A DNA stretch of 64,000 nt from Styela clava. Taxonomy: Eukaryota; Chordata; Ascidiacea; Stolidobranchia; Styelidae. Below are positions 22,293 through 34,100 of the stretch, piece after piece (the first letter of the stretch is position 1; every line of letters starts with the position of its first letter). The notes below the pieces were generated by a model. That model ran no database searches. It was not told where the DNA came from and worked only from the letters and a program-made list of their open reading frames with translations. The stretch spans positions 24,295,395 to 24,359,394 of the forward strand of contig NC_135250.1 in NCBI RefSeq assembly GCF_964204865.1, read 5' to 3'. Made by a program: the position numbers and the translations under genes.

Positions 22293-23219
22293 TTAATAAA
22301 GTCAAATGACAATAAACGGATAAAAACGGCAAAAAGAAACTTTGCCACTTTTTTTCATTTTGCGCCTCACCTGTATGTGGTCCAACCTCCTGCTGTGTGC
22401 ATGTATGTAGAGTTCTACGCTCACCTGTTAAAGATATTATTATCATCTGCCGATCGTAAACAGACATATCTAATCATTATGATCGTATAGATACATGTTT
22501 CAGGCCTAACGTATTACCAATTGCTACGGTATCTATCGGTGTCGGAGGAAGTATGCAAAAACAAAAATCGACAAATTTCATATGCATTAAGCGTATGCAT
22601 ACCCATATTTTTAAATAAACAACATATGACTGAGACGATAGTGATGTTTTTGTAGGATTTAGTGACTAGGATCATGTATAAGCATAATTTTTAAATTTCA
22701 CAAAACTGGGCGCCGCGATGTCTGGCGTTCAAATGTCGCAGCGAGTAACGCACGAGCTACGCAAAGTGACGTCGGCTACGAAGAGAGAGAACGGGATTTG
22801 CGTCGTTGACGTCACGCTGTACGTAATCATCAAAACGTCAATATTTTAATGTAATTTTTAAATCAAAATAACCGATTTCACTCGAATCTCGTACGACACC
22901 TTGTGATCACTGTATTTTTTTGTATACATTGTGTACGCTCTCTAGCGCTTGGCGGTGATTTGACGAAGGTAGCGTCTGTAGAAGTCACGATTTGAGCCGC
23001 TCGAAAAAACGGTGTCATTTTTTTGGTAAAATATGATTTTTTGAATGATAAAAAATCAAATCGAGCGATTGGAGGCTACGGCAGATTCAGATATGTAAGG
23101 CCTTACTATAGAAACCGACAGAAGCGCAATACGACGAAATTTAGTTGAGATATGAATGATTGAAAATTTCATCCGAAGTTACAAAGCATCCGAAGTTAGC
23201 CGGTTTTACGTACCGTACC

Positions 23220-23345
23220 GTAACGGCTTACAACTAATACCGGTATCATTTCAGTCGGCACTACTGCTGTACTGAGTAAACGCTAATCACAGAGCGATTG
23301 CGTTGTGAGTTTTCTTTACTGGTACCGGTACCGGTGAGACTTTAT
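23220..23345. repeat. ACCGGT-rich simple sequence
   Basis: Overlapping copies of ACCGGTACCGGT and its variants occur here, and scattered ones occur from about 19320 to 26530 (for example 20380, 21145, 21205, 21305, 23470, 25795, 26390 and 26530). The motif is self-complementary and far more frequent in this interval than in the rest of the window. Confidence 0.5.
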
Positions 23346-23638
23346 GATTTTCACATTTTTGAACACGTAGTGGACATAACGATCGTTTCAATATTATGTT
23401 GTTCTTGTTGTTTGACACAGAATAACACACCTAGTGGAAATATTAAAAAACCGCTTTTCTCTTCGAATACCGGTACTGGACCAATTGCTTTGAAATTTTA
23501 ATTGGTTGAAGATAAAATTTTTTCCCAGAAGGCTATTACTTTTATTCATTTTAAATATTTCTGTTAGCTCTGTGATATTTGTTTTTGTTTGCCATGATGT
23601 CGGACGCCATTTTGTGTCCTACTGTACTGCTTCGCTTG

Positions 23639-26332
23639 GTGTGAACAATGACATTAAACAACATGATAGGCAACTCTGACGTCACTCCATAAGACTACAG
23701 GCAAAACATTGTATTTCATGATACGCTCCAATGCACATATTTCTCGTCGCCTTTCGCGTCCGTTTTCCGCTCGCTTTTGCTACTCGGCGTCTTTTTTACG
23801 TGTAGTACCTGCCTTTTTGCGCCTGTAACGAAACAAAATAATCTCTATATCTAAGAAGTTTTGCTTACTTGGAAAGCTGGAATAACAGGCAAGCTGTAAA
23901 GAGCAATTCTGGACATCATAGACGTTTTTTTTTATCAGAAAAGATTACAAACGCGATAGCGGATTATTTTCTTCAATTTCAAATGCAATTACATATTAAT
24001 ATTTGCATTCCACTATTATTGCAACATTTGCAAGTTACAGTATTTATTATAAAAAATCGTAAAATTCTATGTACAACCATCAAAATCATATTTGAACAAG
24101 CTTTGAATAAGGAAAGAAAAATACATACACTGAAAATAACTTAATCTAAATATATGAACCTAAAATTAACAAAAATACTACAGTATAAACTCAATGTTTT
24201 AATAATTACATTCGTCCTGGCGTTTGGCATCTTTTTTGTGTCACCAGCATACTAAGGCCAGTCTGAAATGATTTTATAGTACCAACTCTAACTAACGAGG
24301 CCACATGATCATGGGTTTATCTGGATCTTTACGAATGTTTAATTAATTCCAGTAATGCAAAAAAGTTACTTTTATCATTTCATGTATAGATCAGTAAAAA
24401 AACAAATGACAGATTTTTCCGACAAGACATTTCGCACTACATTGCGTGGCATAGGATTGCTTGAATTATTATTGATTTTGATTTTTAGTAACTAAGTCGT
24501 TGTATAATTATATTAATATACAAACACATGGAAATTTTCTGTTCGAAGTTGGTCTTCGAATTTGTCATATTGACTGCTGAGCTTATTGTGTTTTTTGATT
24601 GTATTGATGGAAATATGACAAATTAAACAATGTGCTTCAGAATTTTGTGAAGAGCAGAAATGTTACAACTCCCATTTTCTTCGAAAATGCCACCTTCTTC
24701 GTGTACTTTGCGTTTAATTTAATTACTCAAGTGTTTTATTCAAGTATTCTTTTGCTAGCTTGATGTGTATTCTTAATTGGGTCAAAATGTGGACAAAAAA
24801 AATTAATATTCCAAAACTACTTTCAGTAAATTGTTTTCTGTGTGAATAATCAATTTCACTTTAGAAGGTTTGAAAATTCTATTACATTTAGATAAAAAAA
24901 AAACTTCCAAAATACTATTACAATTATTGTTAAGCGTTCGAGGGCCGCACTGGAAGTTCTCTGGGGCCGCGAGTTTGAGATCCCTGGTCTAGATTGAAGT
25001 TGTTCAAAAAATATATTATAGTATTTTATCATGAATGATGATTATACCCCTTTCGGAATTTCTTCTATAGTACTACCAAAAGTTGATGAACCAAATATAA
25101 CACAGGTGCAGTGAGGTACCCGTAATCCTCATTTCCAAAGCTGTTTTAAGTATGTCTGGCGTGTTTTGTGCCTTTTTACAAATAAGACCGCTTATGCAAT
25201 CTTACGCTTTGGAATTTTTAGTTATTTTCCTAAAGCCCTGCAGGATGTGGGGGCCATACACAACTCTACCGGAGGGTCAAATGTCTTTGCATGCCTCCAT
25301 AGGTTGTTTTTCTATTGCAATTTTCTATTTTCAATTGCATTATATTTCTTGGAATCACACTGTCACTGATATGTCGCCAGACTTCTGATATCTCCACGTC
25401 TGCTATAGTTGTCCTGTGAATAAATAATAGGAAATTGAGATTAGACGAATAGTTGAAAGTTTTGCTTTATGTCGGCTTAATTTCTTGATTGATATACTTA
25501 CTATTTCTGCTATTGCCTCTTGTGCTGCAAGAGTCTCACAATGCTTAGACAGGTTTGTCCACAACTTTCACATCTGAAGAAAAAGAGGAGATTTATTAAT
25601 TTTCGTTAAGAATAAATAAAGCAGTCTATATGATTCAGAATGGAAAAGCTAATAAATCCAATATCTCATGTTTTATTTAAAAAATATTTTACTGAATTTT
25701 GGAAAATAAACCAACTAATAAAAGGGTTTAGTCAGAAAATTACAAGCATTCGTGGCTCCAAATACTTGAGAAATCAGACTATACAATATAGACCGGTATG
25801 AGTGACATGTTAGGTGAACTTGTTAACACTTTGATTAAATACGCAAATAAAAGTGAATGCGTAATAGTATGTTACAATGAGCAGCAATCAACAATGAGTA
25901 TATATCCTCACTGATTAAAAAAAATCTAACTGGAGGTGCATGAACTATTTGAAACCATAAGGAGTAAGTAAATATGTAATTTCGGCAAATGGGCAACTAC
26001 GTACCGTACTGAATTAATAACTTCGTAGTATTTGACAAAGGCTGGCTTTCCCACATGTACTTAACAGTGCGATGCCCGGGTGTGATATACAACAATAGTA
26101 TTCACCTTACCTTTTACCGATTTCTTTTTACCCCAACTTTCAAAAATATCATTAAAATCGACAACAACTGTCAAAGCAGGCACGAACACCATTCGTGCTA
26201 CGCCTTGAAAGCAGCACACATCCGCTCGTTTTCGTCTCGTCAAGTATGTGCATTGGAGCGTGCTATCGAATACGATCTTCGGACAAAAATGCCGGAGTTG
26301 CGCATCATGTTGTTTAATGTCATTGGTGTGAA
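23639..26332. mobile_element. TIR transposon copy B (2.7 kb), inverted relative to copy A
   Basis: The element spans 23646-26325 with the same CAATGACATTAAACAACATG termini and GTGTGAA repeated at 23639-23645 and 26326-26332, again a 7-bp target duplication. Over its length it is nearly identical to the reverse complement of copy A, but it lacks the segment matching 4376-5512 of A. The junction GCGGA/TTATTTT at about 23963 marks an internal deletion of about 1.14 kb, which accounts for the length difference. It keeps the left end of the nested hAT at about 24985. No transposase is recognisable. Confidence 0.75.
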
Positions 26333-28405
26333 TATATTTGTAGACTGTGATTTGACGGTACGGTAAACTGTACTGTACTGCGAAGGTACCGGTACCGAAC
26401 TGGTCGCCGGTAACTGGTCGCAAGGTACTGCACATTTGTGAAGAGTCATATTGTTTATTGCAATATTTTTTAGTTTATAAAAATCCAATAAAAAAATAAA
26501 AAAGAAGAGTCAGCTTCAACAATGGCTACCGGTACTGAATAATTGGCGACGAAAAGCGTTTATCCCAGGGCACTAGGAAAAAGAAAGAACGAAAATGTGG
26601 CTTTATCATACGGATAAGTGAACAACAGCCTTACTTCCGGTTACATGACCCATGTCCGGTATGAGGACAGTTGAAATTTAATTCGAATGAAATTAATTAA
26701 AAGTACAGGTATGTTATCTACACGGAAAGTTCGGAAAGCACTGCTCTAGCTGGAGTAACAAATAGACTTCATATTTGCAAGTGGAATTTCGACAGAAGAA
26801 TAGGGCACAGGTAGTGTTTCAATGGGCACTGGTCTCTGACCAAGACGGAATCTTAATTGCAAATACCAAATTACATATTATGTAATATTTTGATTGATAA
26901 GTTTTGTCCTAAAAACACCACGCACTAAATGTTAATTCTAAAAATGTTTTTGTATTTTACGTAATGCTAATAGATGTTACCCCGGTTTTTGTCCCCAGAA
27001 TATTTCCTACATATGTATATACTTTACTAGTTTACTTATGCGAAATTTTTATGCCTATCATCAAATAATTTTTATTTTCAATACTAAGAATTTTCAACCA
27101 CCACCATTAAAATGTACCTGCAGCTATATGTCATCTTTTTCTGGCATTTTAACAGCAAACTAAAATTGACTAAGATACAAAATGACCACCGCTAGTTAGA
27201 TTTACACTTACAATTTGAGTCACAAAAATAGAACTGAAAAATATTTAACAATATCACTTATGAACACACATATCCATCTGTTCTATAACAACCTTATTTA
27301 TTACCATGCATCATTCTGGTTTGGGCGACTTTATCTGATCTCGAACCACATTGCCAATAAGAAAAAGTTAACATTCTTAAATAGCGTATGGATCATAATA
27401 AGTTCAAAAACTATACAGATAAGAAATTATTTAGCAACATCTTTCCTAACACACATATATAAAAATTCTCGGAAGAGATGAGGTTCGAAATTTTCGAAAA
27501 CATGTTTTTTTTATTCAACTGTCTGAAATATATATCCTTCTTTTGGAAAACCATAACGAACTTACAGCTCTAAAAAAACAGTTTTATAACAGTTACGGTT
27601 TATAAAGATGGTGTAGGCGAGAATTTAAACATTTCGTTACCTATATTTGGAATAATGTGCTGTAACAGCCTCTTGTTGGCTTGGCCTTACCTGGCGTGAC
27701 CTTCTATGTTTGTTGACCTACAACTTGAAACAGAAGGCCTGTAAAGTACAACAACATTGAGAATTGAAAAGTGAAGGTTGAATTAGGATAATTCTCGTCG
27801 TATATATTATAACGTTAGATTATTCTAACAATAGAAGATGAATGAACAGGCCCGAAGAAGTTTGCTTCATATCTGTATTCTCCATGCAGTCTAGTTATAC
27901 GTTGTATGCAATATTTTTCTTCCTTTTTTTTGTCTCCTATAATAAATATAAATTCTTAGAGTTACGGTAGGCTTTCAAGTGCAAACGGGATCAGATAGTT
28001 TCACAATTTGACATTCAAAACTTGGTTTTCGTGCAACAACTTGTCTTTGTGAGACTTTGTGATTCAGTGCATTGTGAAATCAAAAATGTAGCACCAAAAT
28101 GGAGATGACTAGCGGCTATACTTAGAGAAAGCCTCGTACGATTTTGAAAACTTGCTGGTGGCAAACAAGCGCATCTTTCTCATAAGTGCAATTTCGAAGA
28201 AATTTTTGATAAAACAAATGCTATATGTATAAGGTGATAATAGGGTAAATATTGACTTAGCTATGGCAGTACAACAACATGGTCTTTATTTATATGTGAA
28301 AACAATCCCGGATTAATTATGTATCTCAATAATAATAGATAGCACAAAAAAATGAGATGATTTTTTTCCAGCAACATCAATCACCCTAATATCAACAGCA
28401 AAAAT
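26333..28405. other. Intergenic DNA with no supported gene
   Basis: Nothing here resembles a known protein. A minus-strand micro-exon-like interval (acceptor TTCAAGTTGTAG, donor GTAAGG, near 27695-27721) is flanked by splice signals but is too short to interpret. The plus-strand frame at 27215-27481 is low-complexity and not supported. Confidence 0.35.
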
Positions 28406-29406
28406 TTACCAGGTACTATTCACACACTTCAATACATTCAAATTTTGGATTCCTCTATCCACGACGAATGTTTTACTTATCAGCAGTAGCTTGGCTCCTG
28501 AGCCATTCTCGCCCCTGCATTGAAACAAATTAAAATGTCTAAGGCGATCCTTTACCCGACTTGGACTGTGTATGAAAACATGTTTATATTTATATATATC
28601 CGATACTTTAAATGCCTGTCATTCCTAACTCGAAAATGATTCGCGACTGTTTTGTTTGGCTTAAAAACTGACTTGATTTGTCCTCAAATATATATATTCC
28701 TTTGTCGCGCAGCTCACTCAACAAAGAGTCTTGTTATTTACCTGATACAACTTTTTACGCTAAAGAAAGCGATAAAATCATTGATCAATCTGGTCTGAGC
28801 ATTAGTTAGAACGTTTCTAAAACAATACCAATTTTGGAATACCTTACTATCCTTGTACCTACAGCTTCACTCAAGAACGCGAATTGAAAAGTGACGGTGG
28901 AAATAATTCAGCAAATTCGTAAGTACGTTACTATATTTTAACTTCACAATCAGCGCAATGAGATATATTGGTAGCATGATTGAGACGTCACGAAAGCACA
29001 TGGATCCTGTAATTAAGCTTGAAACGTATGAAATAGTTTAGTAAGTTACCTGTACCGCAGTCTTCTTTTAATCACTGAAGCGATTTTTTTCACAACAAGA
29101 AGAAGAAAAGAAATACTAACAAGAACGATATAATAACGAAACGACCCGCTAACCGGCAGTTCTGATGAATATTTCCAATGCGACACGCCGGCAGCATTGA
29201 TTGATAAAGTGCCAATACGCCAATGAAAAGCCAAATGCAAATAGTTCTGACGATTTCGAAAAAGTCAAAGTTCTATAGGAAATGTATATGTACAGCTGTA
29301 TTGTAAAAGAGAATCATCTTTGAGCGAAACTGCTGGTGATCACTAAAATGCCAAGAGCTATTGAGACAAAAATTATTATAGTATAGAATGATTTATGTGA
29401 ACGCAT
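28406..29406 (-). CDS. Predicted small membrane protein, three exons
   Basis: I do not recognise the family. Proposed exons are 29344-29406 (start ATG), 29050-29246 and 28406-28514 (stop TAA), about 122 aa. Exon 2 starts after TTTTTCGAAATCGTCAG and ends at a strong donor CAG|GTAACT. Exon 3 starts after GTTTCAATGCAG, and the phase-2 join stays open to the stop. Exon 1 ends at a weak donor (GTGATC) and is the least certain part. The protein would have an N-terminal hydrophobic segment (TIIIFVSIALGIL), a short ectodomain, a second membrane segment (YYIVLVSISFLLLVV) and a basic juxtamembrane stretch KKIASVIKRRLRYR. It lies just downstream of the chemokine-like candidate on the same strand. Confidence 0.35.
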
Positions 29407-29678
29407 TGCTGGATGTTGCCCAATATTCCATAATTTGAAACATAACTTCAGAAGAGTAAATTATATATGTTATGATTTTACGCGATTATGAGGGAATGTT
29501 ATGTTTACATTCTTGAGGCGTTAGTATTCTGGTTCGAGTGTATTTGGTATTTTGTACCCCGAGGTCAAAAGACAACTCATTCTCTATTGACTCAGATCAT
29601 CGAATTCCTGAAAGGTGATACATCAGGATCGACTGTCAGTTATGAAAGATAATTGTTTAGAAAGCTGAAATACTATGT

Positions 29679-30586
29679 TCAAGTGCAGAATTTCAAATCG
29701 AGTAAGTTTTGTATTCGTTTGGCATAACTCTTAGCTTCATTCGGGTTTCCCTTTCGACACAAGTTCAAATTGAGCCAACGTATTGTGGAATTATTACATT
29801 TAGTCATCAATTCTCTAGAACAGAATGTCACAGGCCGTGAAACATGAATAACACTATTCATTCAATTAGATTATTTTAAGATTTAGATACAAAGTTTTAA
29901 GGCTGGGCTTGTACTTTCGGTTTCAAGCCAAGTTTCCACCTAGATGAGGAGCTAGCTTACTTCCCTCTTTTGTACATTCTTGAGTGTACTTGTTTGGATC
30001 GAATACTGGAAAAATGTACACATGTCTCATAAATTTATTTATTGTGTGTATCTTTAGACCGTATTACCTATTAGCAACCAGTTTGTAAATTGAGAAGCCT
30101 GGAAATGCACGAAGTCAAGAGTTACCGTGTTTTATGTTTCCAAACTAGATCCATCTAAGGCTATGCAAGCTAGTTATTACTATTTGATTGAACGAACATT
30201 CTTAAGGAATGAAGTCGACCGGAAAATCTTCCGTCACGTGCGTGTGACTGCTTAAAAGTAAAAAAAAATCACTTAATTTTTGCGTAATCGTTACCACAAT
30301 TCTAAATTATTTCAGAGGCCCGAAATGGTCATTAAAATGTTGTACCGAGCGGATCCATCATTACCTATGCAATTATCCATGCCCCTGTCTCCTAATAGAT
30401 TATTATAAATGGATTAAAACTATCATATTCCGGCATACTTGAAATTACACTTTGATTCATAAAGTTTTTTTTATCAGTCATTACGAGTTATTCCCAGTAA
30501 TAAGTTTTGTTTGTGGTCTCTCTTATGTTCTTACCTAAGATAACGCGCATAACATCTTGTGATTTTGGTTTGGACATTATTCTGTA
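29679..30586 (-). CDS. Candidate chemokine-like small basic cysteine protein, 5' end not found
   Basis: Three exons, 30535-30586, 29961-30005 and 29679-29814, join in one phase-consistent frame of 77 codons plus stop. Splice signals: acceptor CTATTCCTGTTAG, donor GTAAGA; acceptor TTTTTCCAG, donor GTAAGC; acceptor TTCTGTTCTAG. The product is strongly basic with cysteines at relative positions 12, 39, 52 and 76: ITRCYARYLSIRSK, then ELMTKCNNSTIRWLNLNLC, then a predicted C-terminal helix AKSYAKRIQNLLDLKFC. The 27-residue spacing between the first two equals first-to-third spacing in CXCL8; the next spacing (13) is shorter than the usual 16. Only one N-terminal cysteine is present, as in XCL1. 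The first intron would follow a signal-peptide exon (phase 1), which I could not locate. Another small secreted or antimicrobial peptide is equally possible. Confidence 0.4.
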
Positions 30587-30893
30587 CTAACAGGAATAGT
30601 AGTGCGCGGTATGATTTCGATTTTTCAGAAAGAAGAACATATTTTAAACTGAAGCAATGATTTATCTAGACGTTTGGGCAAAAATGTCTTGTCTTAATGC
30701 GTCTACATTTTCAAGTATATATTGATATATATTTACCAAGTATGGCTTGTCCATTGTGTTGCATTCCTTTGCGTGTCGCATATGACTCGAAAGCATGAGA
30801 TTAAACAACACCAGATATATATTTTAAATGTTTGATGATGCGTGATTTAGTTATGACGAAGCCATTTTAGTAAAACATATGTGATTCAGCCGG

Positions 30894-31105
30894 CGCTCCA
30901 GAAGTGTGAACCAATATGGAGGTAACTAATTTTGTTCGCCTACTTTACATCGAGTTGTGTAAAGGGACTGAAGCCCATGGGCAGGGGTATTTCACTTGGC
31001 TAACACAGACAGTCCCGGAACTCGTAATGAAACTAAAATGAGGAAAATCGGAATAAAATTATGGCCTAACCCTAACCCAGTAACCTGGTACACACACTAC
31101 GGGAG
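30894..31105. mobile_element. Short TIR element, CTCC-GAAGT family, copy 1
   Basis: The left end GCTCCAGAAGTGTGAACC and the right end, reverse-complemented as CTCCCGTAGTGTGTGTACC, are imperfect inverted repeats. The interior (ACTAATTTTGTTCGCCTAC, GGGACTGAAGCC, AACACAGACAGTCCC) recurs in the same order at 47396-47580. The right part CTAACCCTAACCCAGTAACC is shared with the fold-back element at 44303-44402. It is a non-coding MITE; a target duplication could not be defined. Confidence 0.6.
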
Positions 31106-34100
31106 TACCGTTTTGCCACTCGTACAAATACTTGTTCATTCCATTAATAATTATTTGTGTACTAATATATCACTGCTGACCACTTATAACGACTCCAATC
31201 TTTGCAAATAAATGAAAGGCTTAGAAAGATGAAGGATTGTACAAACAGTATGTAGGCTATTCTCTTAACTCAAGTATTTAGTATAGCTCAGAACTTTCTT
31301 TGCTGTCCTATTCCGTTTGTGTCATTGCTGAGGCTACGTCAGTGTAAAAGCAATTAAATTGGCGTGTATATTTTGCAACGTAAGAAACTGTGGCACAGCA
31401 CGTTTTGCGATGCCTTACTATATGACTTCCTGAATGGTCGTCATCAGTTAGGCTGACCGCAGTAACGCTTCCTGCGTGCAGTCGTGCGACAGTGAGTGAC
31501 GTAAGTCGAGGTGACGGTTCGTGAACAGCTGTGATATTGTACCTTTGTACTATAATGCAGTAACGGCAGCATAAGCGATGGTGAGGGTTTTGTACAAGAC
31601 GTGTAGTTTAGTAATGTTGTATGTCTTATGATAAAATGGGTTTGAAGTGGTGTTTTTCTACGGTAAAATCAAGATCTTTATTAATCCATATACGCTATGC
31701 CAGCTCGATTCACGCAACGAGGAGATCAGATGAGTTTCATTTTCGGGTAAAGCTTCCTGTCCAGTTTATAGTTATTGATTAGTCAATATTAAGCAAGCAT
31801 ACATGTCAGTAAAAAATCGACGTTATTTAAGAAGTTTTTTTAGAAAATGGGAATACTTAAGTTTCAGTTGCGACTTGTTTTATTATCAGCTTGCCTTGTA
31901 TCATTGCGACATTTGTGTATGAAATCATTTAGAACATTCCTCAAAGGCGTAGAAGAAAAAATTGGTGATTTCGCAAAATTCTACGTAATTCAAGAGTCTC
32001 GCCATAGCGCAATGTATTTTTGTAACTATATTTGAAATATGATTGTTTGAAGAAATCTGGAATTGGCAAGACGAAACGTTTCTGAAATACATTTGTGTTA
32101 GTATGTACTGAATCACTGAGAATGGTGATTTATATTCTTGCTAGAGTAAGTTACCTATATTTTAAAACCCGGGAAATAGGAACGTTATATAAAATCGTGT
32201 ATAGGGTATGTGTTTAACGTTTGCTTTCTTTTCCGGGCAAACGTATTGAGGCGTAAAATTGCCGATTCCAAAAATTCCTTTACATATTCGTAACAACTCG
32301 ACCCTCACGTTGTGGGCGGATACCTGGCTTTATCAATAGAAAATGAAAATATTTGATGTTTTTGTTGGCGAGATATTTGAAAGATATAATACTAATAGAG
32401 ATATACGAATGATTTTCTTTATTGGCGCAGTCTACTAGAATGTTAGAAAGTGGTTTCAATTCTTACTTGCAGCTTGTAAACTCATTTTATTTTTATTTTT
32501 TTGAGATACTTTGAGCAAATAATAAAAAACCAAACAAGTCGAAAGAAGAGATTCTAAAGTGAAAAGTATGGTAGAAAATATGTTACCAGAATTTTGTACA
32601 TTTTATTTTGCATAATTTACAAAATAACGAAATGAGCAAGTTATATATAAAATGACGATACGTTGACATATACACTATTATAATTAAATTGCAGAATTTG
32701 ACAAAGTTGGTGTTATTATTGAAAAATATTTAATTCGATTTCCGAACTTAGCCACCCTTGCATTTATGCGGCTTTCAAATATGGCTTCGATATTTGAGAT
32801 ATAATATGCATTGTTAATTTGTTATATTTGAAATGCAACGCATGTTAAAATATTAAGTTACAATACGTGATAGCCCCAAGAGTGCCAGTGTTTCTATTCA
32901 AGTTATGTTTTTGAGGGGGACTGGCAGATAATTGAACTGGTTGTGTACGCCGTGAACCGAGCAAATATAATTATGAAAAATATTTTCAGTCAAAAAGTTT
33001 ATCAACGACCATCCATCATCAAACGAAAAGAATGCGTTTGAAGAAAATTGATTTTTTGATTGATAGACTCTGGTATGAATATTGATTAGGTGATCTGTAT
33101 CATATGATAACATTAGATACTTTCAATTCTCTTTGTACCTGGAGTAAGTAATTAGATAGATATAGGATTATAATGAAGGTACGTGATATGTTAATATTTT
33201 CAGGACGTCAATATTTCTCAGAGTTGTACAAGGCGATAGCAAGGTTGACAGTCAAACAACGATGAAGTTCTGAATGTTACTCTATTTGGATTGTTATGGA
33301 GATATATGGTTTTATGGTACTTTAATTTTAATTAATAGTTTATAAACCAAGATAGAGAAAATTTATTATTGGTAAAAATGTTAGTTAAGTGAAGTTTACT
33401 TCCGGGATTGTCAGTTGCTGTAAAGTAACCCATGATGAGGCGCATGAAGGCCATTTCAACGTATGGGAGACAATGTGTTTATAATTAGGAAATATATAGG
33501 GCGGTCTGCGTTGCAAGATTCTAAATTTTAAACTTAAAGTCAGTGTTGAGATTCAGGGTGTTCGCTCGAACCCGGGCTCGGAATGCCGCGATAATTAATC
33601 AGTGAACCTGTTCTTGTGTTGTTATAGCTATAACGTCGCCGTGGTTTTCAGACATGACGGAATATGTTGTTCGTGAATTCGATACAAAAGAGAACCTGAT
33701 ATTAAAGTTTTGAATTCCGCCTCTGCTTAAAGTATATAAATATATTTTGTTCGAAATATTAAACATGCGCAAACAATATAAGTTCATTTCGCTTTAAATT
33801 CGATTTTTCTGGTTGATTCCATAATTGGGTAATGGGTACATATCTGTGCGTGCATAACTAATGCATTCCAGATAATGTTGCGCAATATATAATTTTGACT
33901 TGATGGTATTTCAGAAGACTTTTAGAGCGACAATGAACAGGGACTAGTGGATGAGTTGAAAAGGAAATCCAGAACTGTTTTTTTAACTGAGTCTTAACTT
34001 TTGTGTGGTAATAAACCAACTTTTTTCATCACAAATTTGCTTCCAGTATCAGTTTTCAAATGAATAAATAAAATTCGGAATTTTTATAGAGTATAATAGT

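Larger units (their letters stand above)
21308..23213. mobile_element. 1.9-kb TIR element with 3-bp target duplication
   Basis: The left end CGTAAAACCGGCTAACTTC (21311) is mirrored at the right end (to 23210) over 24 bases. TAC flanks both sides, suggesting a 3-bp duplication. The block TAACTTCGGATG also recurs internally at about 21499-21510, and a degenerate copy sits next to the right end; subterminal repeats of this kind usually bind transposase. Inside lie a roughly 105-bp sequence present almost twice (about 21850-22040) and a decayed zinc-finger ORF. The superfamily is undetermined: three-base duplications occur in Harbinger, Zator and some CACTA-like elements. Confidence 0.65.

Noticed and set aside
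30535..30577. Start codon ATG giving a different N-terminus (MSKPKSQDVMRVIL) for the cysteine peptide
   Set aside because: It keeps a frame to the stop only if the last acceptor is moved two bases to a poorer AG, and it yields a less coherent product than the frame with four cysteines.
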